DNA of 64,000 nucleotides from Mycolicibacterium iranicum (GCF_014190915.1 NZ_JACHVU010000008.1:124001-188000), one strand, 5' to 3'; shown: positions 38,077 through 44,879, counted from the first letter of the stretch. Numbers and translations: made by a program. Notes: generated by a model from the sequence alone, not told the origin.

Positions 38077-38447
38077 CAACGCCTCCCCGTTCTTGGCTCG
38101 ATCTGGAAGATCTTCCTCTGCCTTACGCCGAGTCGTTCCCACTCGTCGGCCAGGAGGCGGAGCCGGTTGTCGGCAGCCGCCCGCGACAGTTGATAGCCGT
38201 AGTTACCATCGTTCTCGGCCTGCAGGCCCTCAGGATTCCTGATCACTCTCAGCACGGCCTCGGCTTCGATGTCGATCACGTCGGCCACGTCAAGGTGGCT
38301 GTCTTCAATCCTCGCGGCAAGGTCAGGAATCCTGCGGATGATCATCCGCTCCACCTGGGCGAGACGGCGCTCGATAAGCGCCTTCACCTCGGGCTCGGGC
38401 TCCCTGGCCCACAACTCGACCACGTCTTCGGCGGTTGCGTATGCCAT
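38076..38447 (-). CDS. Head-tail connector-like protein (Gp19/Gp15/Gp42 family)
   Basis: 123 residues. Matches the layout of actinophage connector proteins: MAYATAEDVVELWAR start, a helix with ALIERRLAQVERMIIRRIPDL, then EAEAVLRVIRNPEGLQAENDGNYGYQLS, the family's Asn-Pro-Glu-Gly plus Gly-Asn-Tyr-x-Tyr signature. Probably forms a ring under the portal in the helper's head. TGATG overlap with the upstream gene. Confidence 0.75.
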   Translation of the reverse strand: MAYATAEDVVELWAREPEPEVKALIERRLAQVERMIIRRIPDLAARIEDSHLDVADVIDIEAEAVLRVIRNPEGLQAENDGNYGYQLSRAAADNRLRLLADEWERLGVRQRKIFQIEPRTGRR

Positions 38448-38665
38448 CAGATGGCCCTTTCGAGTCTGTTGAGTAGTGCTGCACTTGCGGGGTTAACGAG
38501 CAGCCCTGCTGCTTGCTTCCCCCGCATGTCTGCGAGGAACTCCGCGTGCGAGCGTGGGTCTCGCCGGTTGAGTCGGCCCCGTAGGAAGTCGACAACGGAC
38601 AACGTCGCCGCGGGTCTGCTCGGCGTCCGCTTGCGTCGCCGCAGCGGTCGACTCGACTTGCTCAT
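38447..38665 (-). CDS. Small basic phage protein between terminase-like and connector-like genes (72 aa)
   Basis: 72 residues; very basic N-terminus (SKSSRPLRRRKRTPSRP) then FLRGRLNRRDPRSHAEFLADMRGKQAAGLLVNPASAALLNRLE. ATGA overlap with the small-terminase-like gene. Actinophage head operons often have such a gene here; function unknown. Confidence 0.6.
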   Translation of the reverse strand: MSKSSRPLRRRKRTPSRPAATLSVVDFLRGRLNRRDPRSHAEFLADMRGKQAAGLLVNPASAALLNRLERAI

Positions 38666-38958
38666 CGGTCCTCATCCTCGGGCTCGGCGAAGTTGATCCG
38701 CGACAGGAGCTGAGCCAGGAGACCGCGCTGGACGCGGGCCTCGGCGATGAACGGGGAGATCACAGGCTGTCCCATGCTGCCCTTGACGGTCAGAGGTGCC
38801 TCCGCCGCTGCGTCGTCCAGCTCTGCGATCTGATCGGCCGTTTTGCACGCCTGAAACAGCAGTTCCGCTTTGTCTGGGTAGCTTTCAACGTCGAAATCCG
38901 AGGCTATTTTTCGCCACAATTTCTGGCCGGGTTTACCTAAACCCGCAGGTGAACGCAT
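38662..38958 (-). CDS. Small terminase subunit-like protein (P27-type)
   Basis: 98 residues from ATG 38958 with TTAGGAATAAAC upstream. The segment GLGKPGQKLWRKIASDF, then LLFQACKTADQIAELD and LTVKGSMGQPVISPFIAEARVQRGLLAQLL follow the P27-family small terminase pattern, which selects DNA for packaging. No large terminase is in the element, so it could redirect a helper's packaging motor, as known for PICIs. In-frame ATG at 39006 is a less likely start. Confidence 0.75.
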   Translation of the reverse strand: MRSPAGLGKPGQKLWRKIASDFDVESYPDKAELLFQACKTADQIAELDDAAAEAPLTVKGSMGQPVISPFIAEARVQRGLLAQLLSRINFAEPEDEDR

Positions 38959-39329
38959 GTTTATTCCTAACTTACTGTCTATGAAAAACAGGGGTTTATG
39001 TCTCATCGGATTAGGCACCCGCATAACCGACCGGTCGGAGACCGGGGGCAGGGGGTAACCCCCCTGGGGGGCTTCAGCTAATCCAGGATCAACACGTCGC
39101 AAGACGTTTGCCTGCTGTTATGCCACGGCCGACGCCGTGCGCCAGCTAATGCACCTCTTGTGCTCTGCTGGCCGATGAGGGAAGGTGTGGCCTATGCGCT
39201 GCGGACCTGACCAGGACTACACCCAAGACCCTGACCATCAGTGCGTGGTCATTCCTGAGGGGTACTTCGCGAGTCAGACCACGCCGCCGTCGTGGGTAGC
39301 TCGGCCATCGGTGTAGCCGCAGTACGGTT

Positions 39330-39425
39330 ACCGCTGTGATGCTTGTTTGTGCCTCGGGCTCATGGCTGCCGAGGATCAGCGAGTAGAGCCCGGACTCGTT
39401 GACGACGTTGGCTCTGGTGTTGGGG
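39330..39425 (-). pseudogene. BRO-N antirepressor fragment A
   Basis: The complement encodes TRANVVNESGLYSLILGSHEPEAQ, the central BRO-N motif (N-E-S-G-L-Y-S-L) of phage antirepressors, inside a frame with no BRO-N start or C-terminal domain. Confidence 0.65.
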
Positions 39426-39428
39426 GGG

Positions 39429-39625
39429 CTATGTCGAACATAGCCCTCTTGTCTGAGCCAATCGGGCGACCGCCTGGGTAGCGTCGGGATTACGGATGCT
39501 ACCTCGTTCGTCCTGGTCAAGGGCAGAAAGAGCCCCTCCCACGTTGACCAAGCCCAGCACAGAGCACACGTCTTTGGCGATGAACCACGGCTCGCCGTCT
39601 ATCACGGTCACGCGGACCTCGGCGT
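39429..39625 (-). pseudogene. BRO-N antirepressor fragment B
   Basis: Reads VRVTVIDGEPWFIAKDVCSVLGL then GALSALDQDERGSIRNPD: the first half of a BRO-N domain, after which homology stops and the frame runs to TGA. The typical ESGLYSL part is missing in frame and a similar piece lies just beyond as fragment A. Confidence 0.7.
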
Positions 39626-39683
39626 TGGTGATCCTGGGGTCGTTACTAACGACCCCTCCCTTGACCTGCTGCTTCTCGTCGTC

Positions 39684-39892
39684 GTCCAGGTCAGCGAGTA
39701 CAGACCGGACTCGTTGATGATGATCACGTCTCCCCCACCACTGAGGGGATTAGTGATCCCCACAATGCGACCTGCGGCAACAATCTTCTCGTCGTCGTCC
39801 AGGTGCTGAATGGCGTTCCCCGCCTTGCGGAACCCGAATACCATCAGCATCGCTGATGGAACGTCCCATACTCGGCGTCGCAACGTCTCCAA
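39684..39892 (-). pseudogene. BRO-N antirepressor fragment C
   Basis: Reads AGNAIQHLDDDEKIVAAGR, ITNPLSGGGDVIIINESGLYSL then loses homology; the beginning of the domain (PWFVAxDV) is missing. A separate domain remnant from A and B. Confidence 0.65.
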
Positions 39893-40040
39893 TGCCCCTG
39901 ACCAGGCTCAACAAGGCAGACATCAGTTCAACTGATGTATGGTCCGAGGCCCGGAATCGGAGCTACAAGATGGTGACGGTCAGCGAGTCGGGTCTCTACG
40001 ACCTGATCCTCGACAGCCGGAAGCCAGAAGCCGAAAACCG
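39890..40040 (+). pseudogene. BRO-N antirepressor fragment D, opposite strand
   Basis: On the plus strand: MPLTRLNKADISSTDVWSEA, then MVTVSESGLYDLILDSRKPEAE. This is a BRO-N middle-to-end piece in inverted orientation relative to its neighbours. No stop-free extension into a C-terminal domain. Confidence 0.65.
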
Positions 40041-40139
40041 GAAGCGTTCCCGCTGTTCTGGTTAAAACACGTCAGATCAACGGGTTTGCCGATGATCAGC
40101 GGATCCCTGCCCCGGCACTGTTGGGGTTCATGGCGGTCA

Positions 40140-40252
40140 GAACCGCCTGGAGCTGCTGTCTACTGAACTTATATCAGCCCCATCGAGCCTGTTCAAAGCC
40201 ACTGCGGAGGTGGTGGGGCCCAGCGCGCTGCACACGTCCTCGGCTACGAATC
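40140..40252 (-). pseudogene. BRO-N antirepressor fragment E
   Basis: Reads RFVAEDVCSALGPTTSAVAL then NRLDGADISSVD, a BRO-N start lacking the initial strand and the SGLYSL half. The NRLDGADISS piece closely matches the LTRLNKADISS of fragment D, as if the two once belonged to related copies. Confidence 0.65.
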
Positions 40253-40447
40253 GCTGATGACGTTCGAGGGGCGACCAAACCTATTGATTCGATATGTTGG
40301 GGTGTCCTGAGCAGGCAACGTTCTGCTGGACGGCCTGGGGCGCCGTTCTGAACGCAAGACCGGCTCAGGCTCAAGGCAGTTCTGGTGGAGGCCAGACCTG
40401 ACCTCAGTTGAATGAGGTCAGCATGATCCGGTGACGGAGTGAGCAGC

Positions 40448-40843
40448 CTATGGCGCTGAGGTCGAGGGCTCTTGGAGGTCTCTGGCCTCTCGCCAAATCC
40501 TGCTTCGCATTCTCAACACCTCGGTGACCGCGTCTGCCGCGGCTGTAGCCTCCACCCACAAAGCATTTTTCTCAGGGTGATCGACTGTGCGACAGGTCGT
40601 CTCGATGGCTCGAAGCATCTGATCCAACGCGCTGCAGAGCCCGTTACAGAACTTGTGCTTCTCGGGGTAACTCACCCTCCGGTCGCAGCCCTCCCGGGCG
40701 CACCGGACATTCCCATTGTTGGCAGGACTCGGCGCTCGCCGGTTGCCGGGCCGCGTGAGGTTGGTCGTTCTGGTCGGGGGAGCTGGCGGCGTTGGCCGCT
40801 TGCAGGCAGCCTGCGCTGCGAGCTGGGCGGGTGACTGTCTCAT
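40448..40843 (-). CDS. Element protein with zinc-ribbon-like cysteines (131 aa)
   Basis: 131 residues from ATG 40843, which follows GAGGAAAG by about 8 nt; a TTG start at 40861 is less likely. A Pro/Thr-rich basic N-terminus is followed by a C-x4-C ... C-x3-C zinc-ribbon pattern (CAREGCDRRVSYPEKHKFC) and a helical C-terminus with AIETTCRTVDHPEKNALWVEA. Separate from the capsid operon by a hairpin. Perhaps nucleic-acid binding; family not known to me. Confidence 0.6.
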   Translation of the reverse strand: MRQSPAQLAAQAACKRPTPPAPPTRTTNLTRPGNRRAPSPANNGNVRCAREGCDRRVSYPEKHKFCNGLCSALDQMLRAIETTCRTVDHPEKNALWVEATAAADAVTEVLRMRSRIWREARDLQEPSTSAP

Positions 40844-40883
40844 GCGGGGCTCTTTCCTCAAGTTCAGTGGCGGGCAGCGAAAG

Positions 40884-40907
40884 AGGCCCGGTGGTGTGAC
40901 CGGGCCT
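40884..40907 (-). terminator. Hairpin downstream of the capsid gene
   Basis: On the minus strand AGGCCCGGT-CACACC-ACCGGGCCT, a perfect 9-bp stem with 6-nt loop followed by CTTTC. Located 46 bp past the capsid stop. Confidence 0.5.
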
Positions 40908-40953
40908 CCTCGGCTGGGTATCGCATATTCAGTTGTGGGTCAGGAGATCTGGG

Positions 40954-41775
40954 TCACGCGGCGTCGTATCCGCGAACCACACCGGCCTCGTTTACGAAGC
41001 CGATGCCGAGGCGGGAGATGGCGCGGATCCAGGTGCCGTCCTGCTGGACTGCCGGGAACCGCTCGACCGTGGTGCCCTTGCGCTGGACGAACATGACGTG
41101 CGCCGAGGGAATGCCCCAGAACAGGGTCGCGGCGTCGACCTGGTTCGAGCGCAGTACCGGCAGACCTGCGACGGTGATGCCGTCTGCGACGAACTCGATC
41201 AGCGGCTGGTTCGAGCCGCTGGCGGTCTTGAGCTTGCTCAGGGCCTCGGCCGTCGCAGGCTTGACGATCCAGTGCGTAAGCTCGGAACCTGCTGCCTCAG
41301 CGGCGAATCGGGCCGAGATGAACGGGTCCAGGTTGGCCAGCGCGGCACCGGTGTCCACGGTGCTGTAGTCGATGGACAGCAGACCGTTCGGGCCCTTGGC
41401 CGTGGTGTTGGCGAGGTAGGCCGCGTCGATCGATCGGGCGATCTGGTTCGCCAGGCCCCTGCCGATCTGATCACCAACCGACGGGTCGGAGTCGTCCTTC
41501 AGCTCGTTCGAGATGAGGCTGATACCGGCCGTCTTGGACGGAATCACCTCGACCTGATCGGTCTCACCGTCGGTGGTCGCGATGGTGTCCAGCTCGTTGT
41601 AGAACGCAACGGCGGGGTCGGAGACCCATAGCGGGAAGCTGACTTTCACCTTGTCGGTCTCGAACAAAGTCGCCGATCGGGCGGCGATGGACTGCGCCTG
41701 GACGGCCAGGTTGACCAGCCCGCCGAAGTCTTCCGGAGTGAACGCGTCCGCGGTGGTGGAGTGCTGCATAGCCAT
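40954..41775 (-). CDS. Major capsid protein, HK97 fold
   Basis: 273 residues from ATG 41775. The HK97-type pattern is visible: N-terminal FTPEDFGGLVNLAVQAQSIAARSAT, spine-helix region LISNELKDDSDPSVGDQIGRGLANQIARSIDAAYL, then LTHWIVKPATAEALSKLK, the P-domain-like VAGLPVLRSNQVDAATLFWG and a C-terminal strand GIGFVNEAGVVRGYDAA. The length suits a small actinophage capsid without a fused N-terminal delta domain; a separate scaffold-like gene lies upstream. A satellite with its own capsid is a capsid-forming type. Confidence 0.85.
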   Translation of the reverse strand: MAMQHSTTADAFTPEDFGGLVNLAVQAQSIAARSATLFETDKVKVSFPLWVSDPAVAFYNELDTIATTDGETDQVEVIPSKTAGISLISNELKDDSDPSVGDQIGRGLANQIARSIDAAYLANTTAKGPNGLLSIDYSTVDTGAALANLDPFISARFAAEAAGSELTHWIVKPATAEALSKLKTASGSNQPLIEFVADGITVAGLPVLRSNQVDAATLFWGIPSAHVMFVQRKGTTVERFPAVQQDGTWIRAISRLGIGFVNEAGVVRGYDAA

Positions 41776-41834
41776 GTGTTTTGTCCTTTCAGACAGGAAT
41801 GGCCCTGAGCCGAATGCTCAGAGCCTCAGAGGAT

Positions 41835-41866
41835 TTGGTGCTTAGCCGACCTCGGGTCGGCATTTA
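41835..41866 (-). terminator. Hairpin in the gap between scaffold-like and capsid genes
   Basis: GCCGACC-TCG-GGTCGGC forms a 7-bp stem between the scaffold-like stop (41928) and the capsid start. No U-tract, so it could be a processing or attenuation structure. Confidence 0.35.
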
Positions 41867-41927
41867 TGTGCGACACAGTCGCGGTACTGCAATGCCAGCC
41901 AGGCCACAGACCTGCTGGCGAAATTCT

Positions 41928-42365
41928 TCAATCGCCGAGCAACGCTCCCCACGACGGCTCGCGCTTCGGCCGGCCGCTGCCACCCGTACCCTGCGTCGGA
42001 TCGAAAGCGGAAGCGTGCCGTCGCAAGCCTGGTCGGCTGTTCAGCAGCTCGGCAGCCGCCTCGGCTACCAGCTCGGCGTCCAGCTCCCCGGACTCGTCCA
42101 GGAACTCAGCCAGAGACTTGCCGGTCAGCGCCAGCAGATCCGCCGGGTTGCTGATCGCTACCCCCGCGACACGCTCCAGCTCGCGGGTCTGCATCCGCTC
42201 GACCCGCTGGGCCAGGGCGTCACGCTCGGCTCTGGCCTCATTGCGCTCGACGCGATATCGAGCCTCCTTGTTGCCCTTCTGCGGCTCTCCTGCACTGCCA
42301 CCCTCGGGGGTGGCTGCTGTGCCGCCAGCGTCTTGGAGAGGCGTTTGGGCTGGTAACTCGCTCAC
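41928..42365 (-). CDS. Scaffold-like coiled-coil protein
   Basis: 145 residues from GTG 42365 (MSELPAQTPLQDAGGTAATP), GTGA overlap with the upstream small gene. Acid-rich flexible N-terminus, long helix ARYRVERNEARAERDALAQRVERMQ, and conserved C-terminal tail GTGGSGRPKREPSWGALLGD, the organisation of actinophage scaffolding proteins that precede a capsid gene. Probably assists procapsid assembly. Confidence 0.75.
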   Translation of the reverse strand: MSELPAQTPLQDAGGTAATPEGGSAGEPQKGNKEARYRVERNEARAERDALAQRVERMQTRELERVAGVAISNPADLLALTGKSLAEFLDESGELDAELVAEAAAELLNSRPGLRRHASAFDPTQGTGGSGRPKREPSWGALLGD

Positions 42366-42574
42366 GCTGCTTTCCTGTTCCGGCGCTGCCAGAGCGCCCT
42401 GCGAAGTTCCATCGGATCGGTGTCGGGCGGTAGTCCGAGCTGCGCCGCGGTAGCGGCTCGCTTCTCCGGGTCCAGCGGCCACGGTGTGCCGCCGTTGTCG
42501 ATCACGGCAGCCTCGTAGGTCTGGCCGTACTTCTCGAACCACTCCTCGAACGTCTCCGGTGAGCCGACGATCAT
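42362..42574 (-). CDS. Small protein of the head operon (70 aa)
   Basis: 70 residues from ATG 42574, ATGA overlap with the upstream gene and GTGA overlap with the scaffold-like gene. Contains ETFEEWFEKYGQTYEAAVIDNGGTPWPLDPEKRAATA. Function not recognised. Confidence 0.6.
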   Translation of the reverse strand: MIVGSPETFEEWFEKYGQTYEAAVIDNGGTPWPLDPEKRAATAAQLGLPPDTDPMELRRALWQRRNRKAA

Positions 42575-42840
42575 GCTGCGGATCCCATCTCAGAGGGGTC
42601 GGCTGAGACCGCAGTCCACGATGAGCTGACCGCAAGGGCTTCTCTGGGGTGCAAGGACTGGCCCTCCCGTAGAACGGGGTTCAGCGGTCGAGCTTTGGCC
42701 TTCAGTCGCCAGCTCCCATCGGCAGGAGCCTGGCCGTGCTTCCCGGCGCACTTCGCCGTGCTCGCGTGGCAGGTTGGGCACAGTCCCGGCTCGGTGCCGT
42801 TGTAGGCGCAGTGCCTGTGTCGTAGGCAGGCGGTCATCAT
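42571..42840 (-). CDS. Cys/His-rich small protein (89 aa)
   Basis: 89 residues from ATG 42840; the ATG directly following at 42837 is an alternative. The N-terminus is rich in Cys and His (ACLRHRHCAYNGTEPGLCPTC), suggesting zinc binding. ATGA overlap with its upstream neighbour and downstream gene, so it is part of a tightly coupled series. Confidence 0.55.
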   Translation of the reverse strand: MMTACLRHRHCAYNGTEPGLCPTCHASTAKCAGKHGQAPADGSWRLKAKARPLNPVLREGQSLHPREALAVSSSWTAVSADPSEMGSAA

Positions 42841-43013
42841 TCGCTGCGACCAGCCGCCACGTCTGCGTGCTCCCACGCGGTGATCTGCAGGCCGTCGAAC
42901 GGGTGGCCTCCGCTGCTGAAGTCCACGGCGGCGTCAGGGCCGACGTGGAACGTTTTCGGCGGTGCGCCACCCTCGGCGGCTGTCAGGATGGCTTGCTCCA
43001 GTTGGTCGTACAT
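42837..43013 (-). CDS. Small acidic protein (58 aa)
   Basis: 58 residues from ATG 43013, with GGGAGAGAG about 6 nt upstream. MYDQLEQAILTAAEGG start, then FHVGPDAAVDFSSGGHPFDG. First gene of the scaffold-capsid operon, downstream of the rep terminator hairpin, so a promoter probably lies between 43020 and 43098. Function unknown. Confidence 0.55.
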   Translation of the reverse strand: MYDQLEQAILTAAEGGAPPKTFHVGPDAAVDFSSGGHPFDGLQITAWEHADVAAGRSE

Positions 43014-43102
43014 AGTGCTCTCTCCCTCTCGGACGACTCGGCTCTCGCCGGTCGCCTCGGTTGTGTCAGGAGCCAGCGGATGCGGGCCCCGGATACGACG
43101 AA

Positions 43103-43124
43103 GCCCCCGGTGTTGGCCGGGGGC
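43103..43124 (-). terminator. Hairpin downstream of the replication gene
   Basis: On the minus strand GCCCCCGG-CCAACA-CCGGGGGC, an 8-bp perfect stem 30 bp past the rep stop followed by TTCG. Similar in style to the hairpin after the capsid gene. Confidence 0.45.
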
Positions 43125-43153
43125 CTCGGTTAGGTATTGCGGTTGCGGATCGA

Positions 43154-43891
43154 TCAGTCCCACGGGGAGTCCGGTGGGCCTCCTGCGGCTGCAGGTTGCA
43201 GAGAGGGCGAACCTCGTTCCTCGCGTGCTCTCGAACCAGCGAGCCATGCGGGCTCGCGAGCGAACGGGTCATCGAACCGTGACCCGGTAGCGGTTGGCGG
43301 TTGCAGGCCTACGGGTCTGTGTTCCACTTCGGCGGCCTCATCACAGGCAGCCTCATGGGTGGGGCCTCCACGGCCCCGAGTATCGGCACCGTTGCTCGGT
43401 GCCTCTGTTCTTCCCCCAACCGCTATAGGGAACTTCTCTTGAGGAGAAGTTCCACGAGTAGTAGGGCGTGCATCTGCGCCCGGTAGTAACCGGGCGTCTG
43501 CGCCCGGTTGTGGTGTGTAACCGGGCATCTGCGCCTGGTTAGACCCACGTCCGGTAACCGTGCGTATTTGCACGGTTGGGCTCTGTTCATCACCGACGTT
43601 CAACCGGGCATTTGCGCCCGGTTGGGGGTAGGTCAGCCGGTACTCACTGGCGCGGCCGGCTCGCCCCCGCTTGGTCACTGCGATCCAACCTGCTTCAGTG
43701 TTCTTCTTGATTTGGCGTCGTACGTTCGACTCATCCAGGCCGATATCTCGGGCTAGGGTCTCCTGAGAGACCCAACCGGCGAGAGTGTGGTTGTTCATGT
43801 AGGTGCGGATGACGTTCATGACGGCCCGCGGTAGCTTTCCGTCTCCGTTGCGGTTGTAAGCCTGATCCCACGCGATGATCGGGAGTGCCAT
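43154..43891 (-). CDS. Replication-initiation-type protein with N-terminal winged helix and internal iterons
   Basis: 245 residues. Residues about 10-100 form a helix-turn-helix domain (GWVSQETLARDIGLDESNVRRQIKKNTEAGWIAVTKRG). The rest is low complexity with repeats PGANARL, PGADARLL, PGADARP, encoded by palindromic 22-bp iterons. An N-terminal DNA-binding domain with an origin in its own gene is the layout of phage lambda O and related satellite or phage initiators. No helicase or primase domain, so host or helper machinery is presumably recruited. TGATG overlap with the coiled-coil gene upstream. Confidence 0.7.
   Translation of the reverse strand: MALPIIAWDQAYNRNGDGKLPRAVMNVIRTYMNNHTLAGWVSQETLARDIGLDESNVRRQIKKNTEAGWIAVTKRGRAGRASEYRLTYPQPGANARLNVGDEQSPTVQIRTVTGRGSNQAQMPGYTPQPGADARLLPGADARPTTRGTSPQEKFPIAVGGRTEAPSNGADTRGRGGPTHEAACDEAAEVEHRPVGLQPPTATGSRFDDPFAREPAWLAGSRAREERGSPSLQPAAAGGPPDSPWD
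43429..43453. repeat. 10-bp inverted repeat beside the iterons
   Basis: GGAACTTCTC-TTGAG-GAGAAGTTCC, perfect 10-bp arms and 5-nt loop, 10 bp from the first iteron. Probably part of the same origin. Confidence 0.55.
43464..43623. repeat. Five palindromic iterons inside rep: probable replication origin
   Basis: Consensus AACCGGGCATCTGCGCCCGGTT, 22 bp, near-perfect dyad AACCGGGC/GCCCGGTT. Copies at 43488-43509, 43519-43540, 43556-43577 and 43602-43623; a fifth with degenerate left arm at 43464-43485. Start-to-start spacing 24, 31, 37 and 46 bp. The fourth copy keeps the dyad with compensating changes (AACCGTGC/GCACGGTT), evidence that the palindrome itself is under selection. Confidence 0.75.
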
Positions 43892-44142
43892 CAGACGCGC
43901 TCGGCGCGGGCAGCGGCGAGATCGGCGCGTGCCTCGTTGCGTTCCTTGCGTAGCTGGACGTTCTCGTCACGGAGCTTCCGCAGCTTTTTCTCCCACGACG
44001 GCGGCAAGTCCTGGGCCCCAAGTCGGGGGATGTCCCGGAGGCGCGTCCTGAGTTGCCGGTTCTCCACTCGCAGCTTACGAATTAGGCTCTGTATCTCGAT
44101 CGGCAGACCCGCGAGCGTGCCGGTCGTTTCGGTGTCGTGCAT
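43891..44142 (-). CDS. Coiled-coil protein (83 aa)
   Basis: 83 residues from ATG 44142 (MHDTETTGTLAGLP), with GGAAGGGA about 8 nt upstream. Almost entirely predicted coiled coil: LIRKLRVENRQLRTRLRDI and WEKKLRKLRDENVQLRKERN with heptads. Coupled to rep by TGATG. Possibly a partner of the initiator or a regulator. Confidence 0.6.
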   Translation of the reverse strand: MHDTETTGTLAGLPIEIQSLIRKLRVENRQLRTRLRDIPRLGAQDLPPSWEKKLRKLRDENVQLRKERNEARADLAAARAERV

Positions 44143-44195
44143 GGTGGTGTCCCTTCCATCTCGGTTGGTTGCCTGCCACCTGGGCAGGGCTGTGC

Positions 44196-44216
44196 TCCCC
44201 GGCAGACAGCCGGGGA
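44196..44216 (-). terminator. Hairpin between the zinc-type small gene and the coiled-coil gene
   Basis: TCCCCGGC-AGACA-GCCGGGGA, an 8-bp stem with 5-nt loop, 16 bp past the 44232 stop. Confidence 0.4.
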
Positions 44217-44231
44217 ATCTGTGGTGCTGGC

Positions 44232-44384
44232 CTACGAGGCCAGTGCGGCCTCTATTGCGCGGTAGCGCAGAAGCTGCTCGCGGCACTTCGCCCGGTGGCG
44301 CTTGCGGGCCTCGTGGCGGCACGTCTGGCAGCGCCCATCGCGGCGGTGGTGCTCCGGGTGCTCGGTGCATCGGCGTCCGGTCAT
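44232..44384 (-). CDS. 50-residue Cys/His-rich zinc-finger-like protein
   Basis: ATG 44384 preceded by GAAGGAACACACC. Reads MTGRRCTEHPEHHRRDGRC then QTCRHEARKRHRAKCREQLL and ends IEAALAS. Spacing C-x12-C-x2-C-x11-C with several His suggests a single zinc ribbon followed by a basic helix; this is the style of small actinophage DNA-binding or antitermination proteins. First gene downstream of the structured block. Ribosome-binding site and hairpin on both sides support expression. Confidence 0.6.
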   Translation of the reverse strand: MTGRRCTEHPEHHRRDGRCQTCRHEARKRHRAKCREQLLRYRAIEAALAS

Positions 44385-44446
44385 GGTGTGTTCCTTCGCT
44401 GAGGTCGCCGCTGACGGCCTCTCATCTCGGTTGATGGACCGCTGAC

Positions 44447-44458
44447 CGCTGATCAGCG
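44447..44458. promoter_or_regulatory. 12-bp palindrome upstream of the early genes
   Basis: CGCTGATCAGCG, perfect, preceded by a partial direct repeat CCGCTGACCGCTGA. Located between the terminator at 44494 and the first early gene, so an operator is possible. Confidence 0.4.
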
Positions 44459-44493
44459 ATGGCTCTCGGGAGCCTTTTGTCCGATGAAAAAAT

Positions 44494-44515
44494 GCCGATC
44501 ACCAGAGTGATCGGC
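44494..44515 (-). terminator. Intrinsic terminator with U-tract ending the structured non-coding block
   Basis: Minus strand: GCCGATCAC-TCTG-GTGATCGGC followed by ATTTTTTC. A 9-bp GC-rich stem, 4-nt loop and U-run, the clearest intrinsic terminator in the element. Confidence 0.8.
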
Positions 44516-44780
44516 GAAGCTCAGCCCCGGAGGCATGGCTGCTGGCGCCGAACTCCGGGGGAGGGACGAGGCTCAAGGCTCACGTCCATGCCGACGGATC
44601 CTCATTCGTCGGCGAGTCTCAGCGGTCGGCGAGAGGGGATGGTTTCCGACCGGCCGCTGGGCTCCGATGGGTGAACAAAGCCCATCGGCGTGCGGGACTC
44701 ACGTCCCGCCGTGCGGCGCTCACCCGAGGGGAGCTGCCAGCAAGTTACTCGAGGCCATTCGGCCCTCACTAAATAGATAC
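44494..44780 (-). ncRNA. Candidate structured non-coding RNA of the element (no known family)
   Basis: No convincing gene occupies this block, though it ends in a real terminator on the minus strand. Stems seen 5' to 3': GCGGGAC-GTGA-GTCCCGC with a GNRA-type loop, CCGATGGG/CCCATCGG, CGGTCGG/CCGACCG, GCCGACG/CGTCGGC, CCCCGGA/TCCGGGG, then the terminator stem. That density of perfect 7-9-bp stems in 280 nt exceeds what the rest of the element shows. Transcription start not identified. Two very short frames (MRIRRHGREP and one of 22 codons) could instead make it a leader region. Confidence 0.4.
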
Positions 44781-44786
44781 GCGTTA

Positions 44787-44806
44787 CTTGCAGCGTCTTG
44801 CAGCGT
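44787..44806. repeat. Tandem 10-bp direct repeat
   Basis: CTTGCAGCGT twice in succession, in the short spacer between the structured block and the 24-bp palindrome at 44833; possible binding site for a regulator or recombination directionality factor. Confidence 0.4.
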
Positions 44807-44832
44807 GTCTGGGCGCATATCGCCACGTCGCT

Positions 44833-44856
44833 CGACACGCGCGCTCGCGCGTGTCG
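44833..44856. terminator. 24-bp palindrome after the integrase-linked gene
   Basis: CGACACGCGC-GCTC-GCGCGTGTCG: perfect 10-bp arms and 4-nt loop, 23 bp past the stop of the orf at 44880. Either a terminator of the integrase operon (no U-run) or a protein binding site. Confidence 0.45.
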
Positions 44857-44879
44857 GTAAGGGGCATGGTCGGATGCGG

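Noticed and set aside
43464..43623. Iteron series considered as a CRISPR array
   Set aside because: Repeats are palindromic, irregularly spaced, only five copies, inside a gene, with no cas gene nearby.
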